The notes: a model not told the origin generated them from the letters alone. A stretch of DNA of 64,000 bases from Nitrobacter hamburgensis X14 (GCF_000013885.1 NC_007964.1:3520001-3584000), one strand, 5' to 3'; positions 9,300 to 18,594 are shown, counted from the stretch's first letter. Made by a program: numbers and translations.

Positions 9300-10588
9300 G
9301 AGATCGACGTCCGCACCAGCCTGCCGCGATTGAGAATGCTTTTCGGATCGAAGCTCTGCCGCACCCGCTCGGCCAGGGCTGCGACGCCTTTCGCCTGCGG
9401 ATGAAATACATCGACCGTTCGCCGCAGTCCCTCGTCAGCCCGCAGCAAGGTTGCGTGGCCGCCGATCGCGGCGAGCCGCCGGCGCAGCATCGTAGCGTGG
9501 GCGTCGGTCGCTGGCGGCAGCGCCGCCCAGAGCAACCCGCCGCCCCAGTCATAGATCACCTCGCCGCCGGTGTCGCGCGCCAGCGCCTGCCCGAAGGCGC
9601 CGCCGCACGCAGGCGGACAGACGATCCGCCACACCGGCCACGCGCCAAGTGCGCCGTCGGCCGCGAACGGCATGACGTCGCGAATGTCACGCCACAGCGC
9701 AGCCGACTCTGCACCCCCGATGAGTTCGGCCGTTCCGAACGATGCAAGCTCCGCTGCGAGCGCCGTCGCGCGGTGACTAACCGAGGCGGCGATGCCTTCC
9801 AGCCGCAACAGTGTCGCGGCCTGCCCCGTTGATGCGAGACCGGCGAGCGCGCCTCGAGCCGAGCCTTGAGCCAAGCCTTGAGCCAAGCCTTGAGCCAAGC
9901 CTTGGGCGGCCGCCCTGAGCGCCGGATGCGGCGCGTGTGCCGCCCCCGAAACGTCATACGGCGAACCCAACGCGGCGGTCATCGCCCGATTGGCGGTGAC
10001 GTCGTCGAGCCCGCGCAACACCAGAGTGCGCTCGGTCTCGGCCTTCGGCATCACCTTGAGCGTCACCTCGGTCATGACCGCAAGCGTACCCCACGATCCG
10101 GCCAGCAGCTTGCAGAGATCGTAGCCGGTGACGTTCTTCACCACCCTGCCGCCGGCCTTGAAACTGTCGCCGAAGCCGGAGACGGCGTGGGCGCCGAGCA
10201 GATGGTCCCGCGCGCCGCCGGCCTTGATGCGGCGCGGGCCGGCGAGCCCGGCACCGATCATGCCGCCGACGGTGCCGCGGCCGGACCTGGCGCCGAGCAG
10301 CACGGCGGTGTCCATCGGCTCGAACGCAAACTCCTGGTTTTTGGAATCGATCAGCGACAGCACGTCATCCAGCGGTGCGCCGGCCTGCACCGTGATGATG
10401 AGTTCGTTCGGCTCGTAACAGGTCACCGCGTTCAGCGCCGAGACATCGAGCACCGCATTGGTCGCCATCGCATGGCCGATCGACTGCTTCGAGCCGTGCC
10501 CCCTGATCTCGAGCGGCTGTTCGCCGGCGATGGCGGCGCGCACCGCGGCCTCCACGTCGGCGGCGTCGCGTATTTGCAGGATGTTCAC
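9296..10588 (-). CDS. glcE: Glycolate oxidase FAD-binding subunit GlcE
   Basis: This protein of about 430 residues has the N-terminal FAD-binding (PCMH) fold shared with GlcD but is shorter. Recognisable pieces are RGHGSKQSIG, the FAD loop region RSGRGTVGGMIGAGLAGPRR and VKNVTGYDLCKLLAGSWG. It pairs with GlcD and GlcF to oxidise glycolate to glyoxylate. I chose the GTG at 10588 (VNILQIRDAAD), which starts the conserved region; the upstream extension reads into a repeat-rich gap. A tandem GLAQ repeat sits mid-protein. Confidence 0.92.
   Translation of the reverse strand: MNILQIRDAADVEAAVRAAIAGEQPLEIRGHGSKQSIGHAMATNAVLDVSALNAVTCYEPNELIITVQAGAPLDDVLSLIDSKNQEFAFEPMDTAVLLGARSGRGTVGGMIGAGLAGPRRIKAGGARDHLLGAHAVSGFGDSFKAGGRVVKNVTGYDLCKLLAGSWGTLAVMTEVTLKVMPKAETERTLVLRGLDDVTANRAMTAALGSPYDVSGAAHAPHPALRAAAQGLAQGLAQGLAQGSARGALAGLASTGQAATLLRLEGIAASVSHRATALAAELASFGTAELIGGAESAALWRDIRDVMPFAADGALGAWPVWRIVCPPACGGAFGQALARDTGGEVIYDWGGGLLWAALPPATDAHATMLRRRLAAIGGHATLLRADEGLRRTVDVFHPQAKGVAALAERVRQSFDPKSILNRGRLVRTSIS
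9855..9906. repeat. 12-bp tandem repeat inside glcE
   Basis: About four copies of a 12-bp unit (gccaagccttga on the plus strand) encode GLAQGLAQGLAQG on the minus strand. The unit is a multiple of three, so copy changes keep the frame. Confidence 0.95.
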
Positions 10589-10659
10589 GGCGCTGCCTGA
10601 TGCTTCGAGAAGTGGGCCGAGAAGATGCAGGGCCTGCCATCGGCCACTAGGCACAACCG

Positions 10660-10708
10660 GTTCTCTTCCCCCTTATGGGGGGAAGAGAACGCTTCCGCAT
10701 GTGCGGAA
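10660..10708. repeat. Family E CCCC/GGGG hairpin pair between glcD and glcE
   Basis: A perfect 13-bp stem (gttctcttccccc / gggggaagagaac, loop of 5) is followed at once by a 7-bp stem (ttccgca / tgcggaa). It lies in the 153-base gap between glcD and glcE. Similar CCCC/GGGG pieces occur in glyS near 16740 and at the 3' end of trpE(G). In mRNA it could modulate the glcD:glcE ratio. Confidence 0.75.
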
Positions 10709-10741
10709 ACGACACCGTACTCCAGCAACGTCATGATCGCC

Positions 10742-12235
10742 TCAAAATCTCGGCAAATCCGGAAACGCCAGTTTGCCGCCGTGCACATGGACGCGGCCAA
10801 GCTCGGCGCAGCGGTGCAGCGTCGGAAACACCTTGCCCGGATTAAGCAGCCCCCGCGCGTCGAACGCGCATTTCAGCCGCTGCTGCTGGTTGAGATCGGC
10901 CTCGCTGAACATGTACGGCATCAGGTCCCGTTTCTCGATACCGACGCCGTGTTCGCCGGTCAGAACGCCGCCTAGCTCGACGCAGCAGCACAGAATCTCC
11001 GCGCCGAACGCCTCCGCCTTGTCCATCTCGCCGGGCTTGTTGGCGTCGTAGAGGATGAGCGGGTGAAGATTGCCGTCGCCGGCATGAAACACGTTGGCGA
11101 CGCCGAGACCGTATTTCTCGCTGAGATCGCGAATGCGCGAAAGCGCCCGCGGCAGCGCGCCGCGCGGAATGGTGCCGTCCATGCAGAGATAGTCCGGCGA
11201 GATGCGGCCGACAGCCGGAAACGCCGCCTTGCGGCCGGCCCAGAACAGGTCGCGCTCGGCTTCCGAACCGGAAATCCGGCAGGTGGTCGATCCACAGCCG
11301 AGCGCGATGGCCTCGACCCGCTTGATGAGTTCATCGACTTCAATGCTCGAGCCGTCGAGTTCGATGATCAGCAGCGCTTCGACATCGAGCGGATAGTCGG
11401 CATGAACGAAGGCTTCCGCGGCGTGGATCGCCGGCTTGTCCATCATTTCCATGCCGCCGGGAATGATGCCGGCGCCAATGATCCGCGCCACGCACTCTCC
11501 GGCCGCCTCGACTTGCGGAAAGCCGACCAGCAGCGCCCGCGCGGTTTCCGGCTTGCGCAGAATGCGGACGGTGACTTCGGTGACGACGCCGAGCAAGCCT
11601 TCGGAGCCGGTGATGATGCCCATCAGGTCGTAACCCGCGCTCTCCGCCGTCTTACCGCCGATGCGGAGGATTTCGCCCGACATCAACACAAGCTCGCAGC
11701 CGAGCACGTTGTTGGTGGTCATGCCGTATTTCAGGCAGTGAACGCCGCCTGAATTTTCCGCGATGTTGCCGCCGATCGAACAGGCGATCTGCGACGAGGG
11801 ATCGGGCGCGTAGTAGAAGCCGGCATGGGCCACGGCCTGACTGATCGCGAGGTTGGTGACGCCGGGCTCGGTGACGACGACGCGATTATCGAAATCGATC
11901 TCGCGGATGCGCTTGAACTTGCTTAAGCCCAGCAGCACCGCGTCCTCAAGCGGCAACGCTCCCCCGGACAGCGAGGTGCCGGAGCCGCGCGGCACCACCT
12001 TGATGCCGTTGTCGAAACAGTATTTCAGAACGCGCGACACCTGCTCCGTGGTTTCCGGCAACACCACGACCATCGGCGGCTGGCGATAGGCGGTCAGGGC
12101 GTCCGACTCATACGGCAGCATTTCCGCGGCACTGGAGATCACGCCTTCGCCCGGCACGATCGCGCGCAAGTCCGCAACGATGGCGTCGCGGCGATTAAGG
12201 ACCAACTGATCCGATGCGGGCATCATGATGGGCAT
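10742..12235 (-). CDS. glcD: Glycolate oxidase FAD-linked subunit GlcD
   Basis: This 497-residue catalytic flavoprotein of the FAD_binding_4 / FAD-oxidase_C type oxidises glycolate to glyoxylate. Seen are the PCMH domain with VVPRGSGTSLSGGALP and SIGGNIAENSGGVHCLKYG, and the C-terminal VFHAGDGNLHPLILYD and GVLTGEHGVGIEKR metal/substrate motifs typical of GlcD. The start at 12235 (MPIMMPAS) gives the usual length; the ATGs at 12226 and 12223 are also possible. It is the first gene of glcDEF. Confidence 0.93.
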   Translation of the reverse strand: MPIMMPASDQLVLNRRDAIVADLRAIVPGEGVISSAAEMLPYESDALTAYRQPPMVVVLPETTEQVSRVLKYCFDNGIKVVPRGSGTSLSGGALPLEDAVLLGLSKFKRIREIDFDNRVVVTEPGVTNLAISQAVAHAGFYYAPDPSSQIACSIGGNIAENSGGVHCLKYGMTTNNVLGCELVLMSGEILRIGGKTAESAGYDLMGIITGSEGLLGVVTEVTVRILRKPETARALLVGFPQVEAAGECVARIIGAGIIPGGMEMMDKPAIHAAEAFVHADYPLDVEALLIIELDGSSIEVDELIKRVEAIALGCGSTTCRISGSEAERDLFWAGRKAAFPAVGRISPDYLCMDGTIPRGALPRALSRIRDLSEKYGLGVANVFHAGDGNLHPLILYDANKPGEMDKAEAFGAEILCCCVELGGVLTGEHGVGIEKRDLMPYMFSEADLNQQQRLKCAFDARGLLNPGKVFPTLHRCAELGRVHVHGGKLAFPDLPRF

Positions 12236-12716
12236 AAGGCAGGCGCTCCTGCATCGCGACCTAGAGCAAATGCTCTTAGTCAATAACTCGCGCGTATTCT
12301 GATCGCAAAACCGGTATCCACGTTTGCGGACTACGCGCCAATCGTGGGATCGCTACAACACCAACCGGATCAACCACATTTCATATGTCTTGTGTAGGTA
12401 TCGCCGGTCTTTAGTTAAATAGGATTGATGGGACTCCGGTCGAATGCTACGATTGCAGGGCGCGACGGTGCTCCGAGCACGGCCGCCTGAAGGATTGAAT
12501 CGGCTGCCGCAACCCGGCGAGCCCGTCAAGCGGCCTTTTGTACCAAAAATCATGCTCGAATCATTCTAAGATCAGTGGTATCCTTTGATTCTGCGGTTCG
12601 CATCAGGGGTTATCGCAACGACGTGCGAGCTTCAGAATCGAGGCACGGCCTCTTCCTTTCTGGGGAGGCAAATCCCAACCGCTTTAGCCTGAAGCCACCA
12701 CAACTCAGAGGTCTCC
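12236..12716. other. Intergenic region between glcD and cytochrome c gene
   Basis: This 481-base divergent promoter region must contain the start signals for glcD (minus) and the cytochrome gene (plus). A small palindrome with flanking CTAG-type ends (ctagagcaaatgctcttag, 12262-12280) and a fragment resembling family D (gcaaaaccggtatccacgtttgcgga) are visible. I see no convincing gene or known riboswitch. Confidence 0.5.
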
Positions 12717-13118
12717 ATGAAAACGTTCGCCATCTCCGCACTGACTGTTCTCGGCGTCGCGCTTGCAAGCGTGGGCACCTCAAGCGCACAGGATGCGGCC
12801 GCCGGAAAGGCAGCCTTCAACAAGTGCAAGGCATGTCATGACATCGGCGAAGGCGCCAAGAACAAGGTCGGACCGGAGCTGAATGGCCTGGATGGCCGCC
12901 ATTCCGGCGCCGTGGCAGGCTATGCCTATTCGGACGCCAACAAGAATTCCGGCATCACCTGGAACGAGGCAGAGTTCAAGGAATACATCAAGGACCCCAA
13001 GGCCAAGGTCCCGGGCACCAAGATGTCGTTCGCCGGCATCAAGAAGCAAAGCGAACTCGACAACCTCTGGGCCTATGTCTCGGAGTTCGACAAGGACGGC
13101 AAGGTCAAGGCGAAGTAA
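12717..13118 (+). CDS. cycA: Periplasmic class I cytochrome c (c550/c2 type)
   Basis: This 133-residue protein has a signal peptide ending about TSSA (residue 24). The heme c motif CKACH is at residues 37-41, and the axial methionine is in GTKMSFAG (Met103). Size and spacing fit small soluble cytochromes c2/c550 that shuttle electrons from the bc1 complex to oxidases in alphaproteobacteria. The bc1 genes lie 40 kb away in this window. The symbol is the usual one for this family but could differ between species. Confidence 0.9.
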   Translation: MKTFAISALTVLGVALASVGTSSAQDAAAGKAAFNKCKACHDIGEGAKNKVGPELNGLDGRHSGAVAGYAYSDANKNSGITWNEAEFKEYIKDPKAKVPGTKMSFAGIKKQSELDNLWAYVSEFDKDGKVKAK

Positions 13119-13126
13119 GGCGCGCT

Positions 13127-13810
13127 TCAGCCCGTGTGCTCCCCTGCCGGCATCCTTGCCGGCAGGGCGGCCTGCACCACAAGACCGCGGGCGCGGGCAT
13201 CCGTCACGCCGACCGCGCGCAACGCCAGCAGGGTCGCTGTCTGCACCACGTCGCGGAGCCTCGCCGGATCATCGAGGTTGTCGGGCGCCAGCGGGCCGAC
13301 AAGAGATTCATTCAGTGCGCCAAGCAGCGCGGTAGCGGCCAGCGACGTATCCTGCGCCGGCAGATGTCCGGCGCGCACCGCGGCGATGATACGCGTTTCA
13401 ATCTCGCCGGCGATGTCGCGGCGGCTTGCCAACCGCGTCGCAGCCACATCGACATCGACCGGCTCGGCCAGAATACCCCACGCCAGTTTCCGGTGCGACA
13501 CCATATGCACGGCGACGGTAGCGACCGCGGCCGCGAGCGCCGAAGATGGACCCGGCGCGGCGTCGGCGGCAGCACGTATCGCGGCCAGCTCGTCGCGCGC
13601 AACCTCCATGATCAGTTCGGAAATCAGATCCGCTTTCGAGGGAAAATAACGATAGACGGTGCCGGCCGCGACATTGGCGCGAAGCGCGACCGGTGCGATC
13701 TGCACTGCCGCCATGCCGCTGTTGCTGGCCGTATCCCGCGCTGCCGCCAGGATGGCGCGGCGCCGCGCCGCGAGGCGCTTCAAGACCTGATGGGTCCGCC
13801 GATACACCAT
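13127..13810 (-). CDS. TetR family transcriptional regulator
   Basis: This is a 227-residue protein from the ATG at 13810 (MVYRRTHQVLKRLAARRRAIL). The helix-turn-helix in residues about 30-62 ends with the family hallmark VAAGTVYRYFPSKADLI. The C-terminal ligand domain is variable, so the inducer is unknown. The gene faces the cytochrome gene tail to tail, 8 bases apart, so they do not share a promoter. A longer start at 13912 is possible but adds sequence not typical of TetR. Confidence 0.88.
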   Translation of the reverse strand: MVYRRTHQVLKRLAARRRAILAAARDTASNSGMAAVQIAPVALRANVAAGTVYRYFPSKADLISELIMEVARDELAAIRAAADAAPGPSSALAAAVATVAVHMVSHRKLAWGILAEPVDVDVAATRLASRRDIAGEIETRIIAAVRAGHLPAQDTSLAATALLGALNESLVGPLAPDNLDDPARLRDVVQTATLLALRAVGVTDARARGLVVQAALPARMPAGEHTG

Positions 13811-14388
13811 GCGCGTTTCATGTCCATCGACCGCCGCGGCGTTGGCCGGAACGTACGTGCGTTCAATACGTTGCGCGAGTTCGCGCAAAAGGCGTTCTGA
13901 AAAGCTGAACACCTATTCAGACCGGAAGGCAAGCGGCTTTCGATATCTGCGCCCAGGCAGACCGACGTGGTCATCGCCCAGCGGTGACCGGATCGCCGTC
14001 CGCGTTCGCCCGCACCACGGAATACTGAATCGAATTGTAGACGAGACGCGAACGCGACTCGGCGTCGCTGCTCGACCTTTGCTCGATCAGCGATCTGGAA
14101 ACGGAGCAAGTGCGAGCGCGAGCAAGGCAATCACCGCCAGCGCAGAATGTCCCACCTCGCGGCTCTGATGAGCGCGTCACAAGCGGAGCGCGGCTAGCCG
14201 CCGTTCCAGCTCGCTCCGTCATCCACTGCGACAGACAACACGATCAGGACACCATTATAGCGTTTTCGAGCGAAGCATGTCCTCGGGCTTGACCCGAGGA
14301 TGGGTTCCGGTTCGCGGGAAGAGAACGCGTCAAATCAAAATCATGGAGCCCGCTTCTGATTCCATCAGAAGCGAAAAGGCTCTGGAAA
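13811..14388. other. Intergenic region upstream of the TetR gene
   Basis: Apart from the family A copy at 14257-14382, this 578-base stretch contains no reading frame I can assign. Short frames on both strands lack ribosome sites and recognisable domains. A divergent target gene of the TetR regulator is not evident. Confidence 0.5.
14257..14382 (-). repeat. Family A palindromic element, copy 4 (reverse orientation)
   Basis: Read on the minus strand, the element starts AGAGCCTTTTCGCTTCTGATGG and ends GAAAACGCTATAA. Both internal hairpins are intact, including ATCAGAAGC/GCTTCTGAT and CCTCGGGTCAAGCCCGAGG. It lies just downstream of the DUF3096 gene. Confidence 0.88.
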
Positions 14389-14544
14389 TCAGAAATGCAA
14401 CATCTTGAACACACCAAGGCCTGAGAGACCGATGAAGATGAGATAAATCGCGACAACCAGATTCAGGAAACGCGGCATGATCAAGATGAGAACGCCTGCG
14501 ATCAGCGCCACGATGGGCTGGATATTTGCTGCCGTGATGACCAT
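14389..14544 (-). CDS. Small membrane protein, DUF3096 family
   Basis: This 51-residue protein consists of two hydrophobic segments (IQPIVALIAGVLILIMP and LVVAIYLIFIGLSGLGVF). The pattern matches DUF3096, a family of tiny inner-membrane proteins of unknown function. The ATG at 14544 follows GGAGG by 8 bases. Longer in-frame starts upstream would add unrelated sequence. Confidence 0.85.
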   Translation of the reverse strand: MVITAANIQPIVALIAGVLILIMPRFLNLVVAIYLIFIGLSGLGVFKMLHF

Positions 14545-14782
14545 TGGGGAACCTCCGCTGATGCGATTGACGAATCGCAGAAACTTTATCCGCCGCGCCG
14601 GCTTCACGATAGCGGCCGCTGCGACATCGACGGGTTCCACTTCATCTTGTGGCCTTGCCGCAAATCGCCCTGGAAATGCCAACATGCGCGGGGGAACGAT
14701 GGCAGGCCGGATGAATTGGCATGACACCAAGCGAACGGCGCGCGTTAAAAGATGCGCGCCCGATTTCATAAGGAGGCCAACC

Positions 14783-15160
14783 ATGCGGAATACCGCCCTG
14801 GCTATTGCCACACTTGTGACGGCGCTCGGCGGAGCCCTCGCCGCTCACGCGCAAGGCGTCACGGTCGGGGTCGCGCCGTCGACCGATGTGGTCGTCACCC
14901 AGCCGGTCGAGGTCGACGCCGACGGCGGAATTACTTACGAGCAGCGCCCGGCGTTTCGCGAATACGTCGTGACCGAGCGCGTTCCCTCTTTCACCGTTCC
15001 GCAAAACATCGTCGTCGGTGCGACCATCGCCGACGAAGGCGTCGCCCTTTACGACGTGCCGCAGCGTTTCGGTGCGACACCGTATCGCTACACCGTTGTG
15101 AATGGTGAAACCGTGCTGATCGAGCCGCGCACGCGGCGCATCATGCAGGTGATCGACTGA
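14783..15160 (+). CDS. Exported DUF1236-like protein
   Basis: This 125-residue protein has a signal peptide (cleavage likely after AAHA, residue 22-23). The mature part carries the DUF1236-like pattern of Val-Pro strands, for example FTVPQNIVVGATI and DVPQRFGATPYRYTVVNGETVLIEPRTRRI. This family is widespread in rhizobial envelopes and of unknown function. AAGGAGG lies 6 bases before the chosen ATG, ruling out the longer frame. Confidence 0.82.
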   Translation: MRNTALAIATLVTALGGALAAHAQGVTVGVAPSTDVVVTQPVEVDADGGITYEQRPAFREYVVTERVPSFTVPQNIVVGATIADEGVALYDVPQRFGATPYRYTVVNGETVLIEPRTRRIMQVID

Positions 15161-15277
15161 TACTTTGCGCCAGGCCCACATCGCTCGGACGCGCGCTGGC
15201 GGCGTGTTCTTTCAAGCGATGCGGGTGTCGGTTCGCGTGACGATACGGCACGATCGGAGCCGCCGTCACGCGGGCGA

Positions 15278-15318
15278 CCGGAACCCCGTCCCGTCACCTC
15301 CAGGGACGGGGTTTCCGG
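15278..15318. terminator. Bidirectional terminator between convergent genes
   Basis: A stem of about 15 bp with one bulge (ccggaaccccgtccc / gggacggggtttccgg, 10-nt loop) lies between the DUF1236 gene and glyS, which end towards each other. There is a TTT on the plus side; it probably serves both strands. Confidence 0.7.
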
Positions 15319-15351
15319 TTTACCTCGGCGAGTGTTGGCGCTGCGGTGTCA

Positions 15352-17646
15352 TCAATCCTGGATTTTGGAGAAGTCCGCGACCGTGCGCGTGGCGGCGCGG
15401 ATTTCGTTGAGCAGCTTCAGGCGGTTTTCACGAATCGTCGGGTCGTCGTCGTTGACCTTCACCTTGTCAAAAAACGCATCGACCGCCGGGCGCAGTTTCG
15501 CCATCGCCGCCATGGCGGCAGCAAAGTCTTCGTTCGCAACAGCAGCGCTCGCTTCGGCCGTTACTTGATCGATGGCGGCGGCGAGCGTCTTCTCTTCGTC
15601 CAGCCTATAAAGCGAGGCGTCCGGCGCACCGTCGAAAGTGCGCTTGTCCCTCTTCTCCTCGATGGCGAGGATGTTGGAGGCGCGCTTGGTACCCGCCAGC
15701 AGATTCTTGCCGTCGTCGGTATCGAGGAATTTTCCGAGCGCCTCGACGCGGCGGACGATCATCAGGAGATCGTCTTGGCCTTCGAGGGCGAACACCGCGT
15801 CCACCAGATCATGCCGCGCGCCCTGCTCTCGCAGTTGCACCTTCAGGCGGTCGGCGAAGAATGAGAGGAGGTCAGAAGAGGCCTGCTCGTATTGCGCTTC
15901 ATAAGCGGCATCAACTTCGTCGGAAGCATCCTGCCGCAATTTCCTCCTGAATTCCCGATAAACAGCCTTCGCGCTACTATCAAAATCAGCCTTATACAAA
16001 GCTTCCTGAGCGGCAATGGCAGAACGCGTCAACGGAGCAAGCTTAACCTTGACTTGGATTTCTGGGATAGCGCAACCCACTAAGCGACGAAATGACAATC
16101 GAAGATTGTTTTCAAGCAAGAGGCGAATTGCCCCCAGCGCCGCACGGCGCAGCGCATACGGGTCTTTCGATCCCGTCGGCTTTTCATCGATGACCCAGAA
16201 GCCAACCAGCGTGTCGATCTTGTCGGCCAACGCCACCGCAATCGAAACAGGATCAGTCGGTACGCGGTCGTTCGGACCCTGCGGCTTGTAGTGCTCCTCG
16301 CACGCGGCAGCGACGGAAGCATCCTCGTCCTGTGCCAGCGCGTAGTATTTCCCCATCAGGCCCTGCAGCTCGGGGAATTCGCCGACGACTTCGGTGAGCA
16401 GATCGGCCTTGCACAGTTGAGCCGCGCGCTTCGCCTTCGCAACGAGTTTTTCTTTTTCCGCGCCTTGCGCGGTTGGCACGACCAGCGGCGCAATTTCGGC
16501 GGCCAACCGCTCGATGCGCGCGATGCGCTCGGCTTGCGTGCCGAGCTTTTCGTGGAACACGATCTTCTCGAACTTCGGCAGCCGGTATTCCAGCTTCGTT
16601 TTCAGGTCGGTCTCGTAGAAGAATTTGGCATCCGACAGCCGCGCGCGGATCACGCGCTCGTTGCCGGCGACGATGGCCTTGCCGCCGTCGCTGGCTTCGA
16701 TGTTGGCTGTGAGGATGAAGCGGTTGGCGAGTCTTTCACCTCCCCCCTCAAGGGGATGGTGAGGCTGCCGCACCACAAAACACTTCTGATTGTTGCGGAT
16801 GGTGGCGCGGATCACCTCGCCGGGGATCGACAAAAACTCCTCGTCGAACGAGCCCATCAGCACCACCGGCCATTCGACGAGCCCCGCGACCTCGTCGAGC
16901 AGCACCTGATCCTCGACCAGGCCGAACCCTTGCGCGAACGCCAGTTCTTTCGCGTCGGCGAGGATGATGTCCTTGCGGCGCTGCGGGTCGAGCACGACTT
17001 TCGCCTCGTGCAGCTTCGCCTCGTAATCCTCGAAGCGGCGCACGCTGAATTCGTTCGGCGCCATGAAGCGGTGACCGCGCGTAGTTTGCCCCGCCGCGAT
17101 GCCGCTGACATCGAACCGCACCACGTCGGGTTCTTCAGTTTCGGGCCCGAAGGTCGCGATGATCGAATGCAGCGGCCGCACCCAGGTCAGCGCGCCGGGC
17201 TTCGCCGAGCGCTCGCCCCAGCGCATCTGCTTCGGCCACGGGAAGGTGCGCACGATGACGGGCAAGAATTCCGCCAGCACGTCGATCGCCGGACGGCCCG
17301 GCTTCTCGATCAGCGCGACGTAGAAATCGCCCTTCTTCGGATCGCGCTGGATTTTTGCCTCATCCAGCGATTTCAGCCCAGTGGCTTTCAGAAAGCCTTG
17401 CACGGCGGCGTCGGGTGCTCCGACCTTCGGCCCCTTGCGCTCATCCTTGAGATCGGGCTGGCGCACCGGGACGCCGTGCACGGTCAGCGCGAGGCGGCGC
17501 GGCGTTGCGAAGGCTTTCGCACCCTCATAGACAAGACCCTCGGCGACCAGCTTGTCGGTGACCATCCTGCGCAGATCGTCCGCCGCCTTCGCCTGCATGC
17601 GCGCGGGAATTTCCTCGGAGAACAGTTCGAGCAGAAGATCAGGCAT
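15352..17646 (-). CDS. glyS: Glycyl-tRNA synthetase beta subunit
   Basis: This 764-residue subunit of the alpha2-beta2 bacterial GlyRS helps bind tRNA-Gly. The N-terminus MPDLLLELFSEEIPARMQ and internal blocks such as KQMRWG, RGHRFMAP and ILTANIEA are family hallmarks; the C-terminal anticodon-binding region follows. It starts 3 bases after glyQ and is surely cotranscribed. Two oddities: an extra HHPLEGGG-like piece encoded by a family E repeat near 16740, and a markedly AT-richer stretch about 15880-16120. Confidence 0.96.
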   Translation of the reverse strand: MPDLLLELFSEEIPARMQAKAADDLRRMVTDKLVAEGLVYEGAKAFATPRRLALTVHGVPVRQPDLKDERKGPKVGAPDAAVQGFLKATGLKSLDEAKIQRDPKKGDFYVALIEKPGRPAIDVLAEFLPVIVRTFPWPKQMRWGERSAKPGALTWVRPLHSIIATFGPETEEPDVVRFDVSGIAAGQTTRGHRFMAPNEFSVRRFEDYEAKLHEAKVVLDPQRRKDIILADAKELAFAQGFGLVEDQVLLDEVAGLVEWPVVLMGSFDEEFLSIPGEVIRATIRNNQKCFVVRQPHHPLEGGGERLANRFILTANIEASDGGKAIVAGNERVIRARLSDAKFFYETDLKTKLEYRLPKFEKIVFHEKLGTQAERIARIERLAAEIAPLVVPTAQGAEKEKLVAKAKRAAQLCKADLLTEVVGEFPELQGLMGKYYALAQDEDASVAAACEEHYKPQGPNDRVPTDPVSIAVALADKIDTLVGFWVIDEKPTGSKDPYALRRAALGAIRLLLENNLRLSFRRLVGCAIPEIQVKVKLAPLTRSAIAAQEALYKADFDSSAKAVYREFRRKLRQDASDEVDAAYEAQYEQASSDLLSFFADRLKVQLREQGARHDLVDAVFALEGQDDLLMIVRRVEALGKFLDTDDGKNLLAGTKRASNILAIEEKRDKRTFDGAPDASLYRLDEEKTLAAAIDQVTAEASAAVANEDFAAAMAAMAKLRPAVDAFFDKVKVNDDDPTIRENRLKLLNEIRAATRTVADFSKIQD

Positions 17647-17649
17647 CGC

Positions 17650-18594
17650 CTAGACGCCGCCCGCTTCGGTATGGAGCCACGCCTCGCCGCAGGCTTTCGC
17701 CAGTTCGCGCACCCGCAGGATGTAGCTCTGGCGCTCGGTCACCGAGATCACGCCGCGCGCGTCGAGCAGGTTGAAGACATGGCTCGCCTTGATGCACTGG
17801 TCGTAGGCCGGCAGCACCATCAGATGAGCCTCGCGTTTGCCGGGCTTTTGCGGATTGTCCTGCCACCCCGCTTCGAGATATGTCTTGCACGCGCTCTCGG
17901 CCATCCTGAATTGCTCGAACAGCATCGCGGTGTCGGAATGCTCGAAGTTGTGCCGCGAATATTCCTGCTCGGCTTGCAGGAAGACGTCGCCATAGGTCAC
18001 CTTGTCGGCACCCTCGCGGCCATTGAAGTTGAGATCGTAGACGCGGTCGACGCCCTGCACGAACATCGCGAGCCGCTCCAGCCCGTAGGTAAGTTCGCCC
18101 GCCACCGGCGCGCATTCGACGCCCGCCACCTGCTGGAAGTAGGTGAACTGGCTGACCTCCATGCCGTCGCACCAACACTCCCAGCCGAGCCCCCACGCCC
18201 CCAGCGTCGGGCTTTCCCAGTCGTCCTCGACGAAGCGGATGTCATGCAGCGCGCTGTCAACGCCGATGGCGGCCAGCGATTTCAGATAGAGGTCCTGGAT
18301 GTCCGGCGGCGACGGTTTGAGGATCACCTGGAACTGATAGTAGTGCTGCAGGCGGTTGGGGTTCTCGCCGTAGCGGCCGTCCTTGGGCCGGCGCGACGGC
18401 TGCACATAGGCCGCGTTCCAGCGCTTCGGACCCAGCGCGCGAAGCGTGGTCGCGGGATGAAAGGTGCCCGCCCCCACCTCCATGTCATAGGGCTGCAGGA
18501 TCACGCAGCCGAAGTCTGCCCAGTAGCGTTGCAGGGTCAGGATCAGGCCCTGGAACGAGCGTTCCGGGCGCATGTGCGGGGGCAAGGAGTCCAT
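17650..18594 (-). CDS. glyQ: Glycyl-tRNA synthetase alpha subunit
   Basis: This 314-residue catalytic subunit forms glycyl-adenylate and charges tRNA-Gly with GlyS. Class II motifs are visible: LQRYWADFGCVILQPYDMEVGAGTFHP at the N-terminus and YVQPSRRPKDGRYGENPNR (motif 2). The start at 18594 (MDSLPPHMRPERSFQ) is used; the second Met at residue 8 is also common in the family. It leads the glyQ-glyS operon. Confidence 0.96.
   Translation of the reverse strand: MDSLPPHMRPERSFQGLILTLQRYWADFGCVILQPYDMEVGAGTFHPATTLRALGPKRWNAAYVQPSRRPKDGRYGENPNRLQHYYQFQVILKPSPPDIQDLYLKSLAAIGVDSALHDIRFVEDDWESPTLGAWGLGWECWCDGMEVSQFTYFQQVAGVECAPVAGELTYGLERLAMFVQGVDRVYDLNFNGREGADKVTYGDVFLQAEQEYSRHNFEHSDTAMLFEQFRMAESACKTYLEAGWQDNPQKPGKREAHLMVLPAYDQCIKASHVFNLLDARGVISVTERQSYILRVRELAKACGEAWLHTEAGGV

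Noticed and set aside
12236..12716. Possible riboswitch or small RNA before glcD or the cytochrome gene
   Set aside because: No conserved core of a known riboswitch class was seen and the short palindromes match repeat families; covariance-model searching would be needed.
13811..14256. Divergent target gene of the TetR regulator
   Set aside because: Frames on both strands here are short, lack ribosome sites and show no domain.
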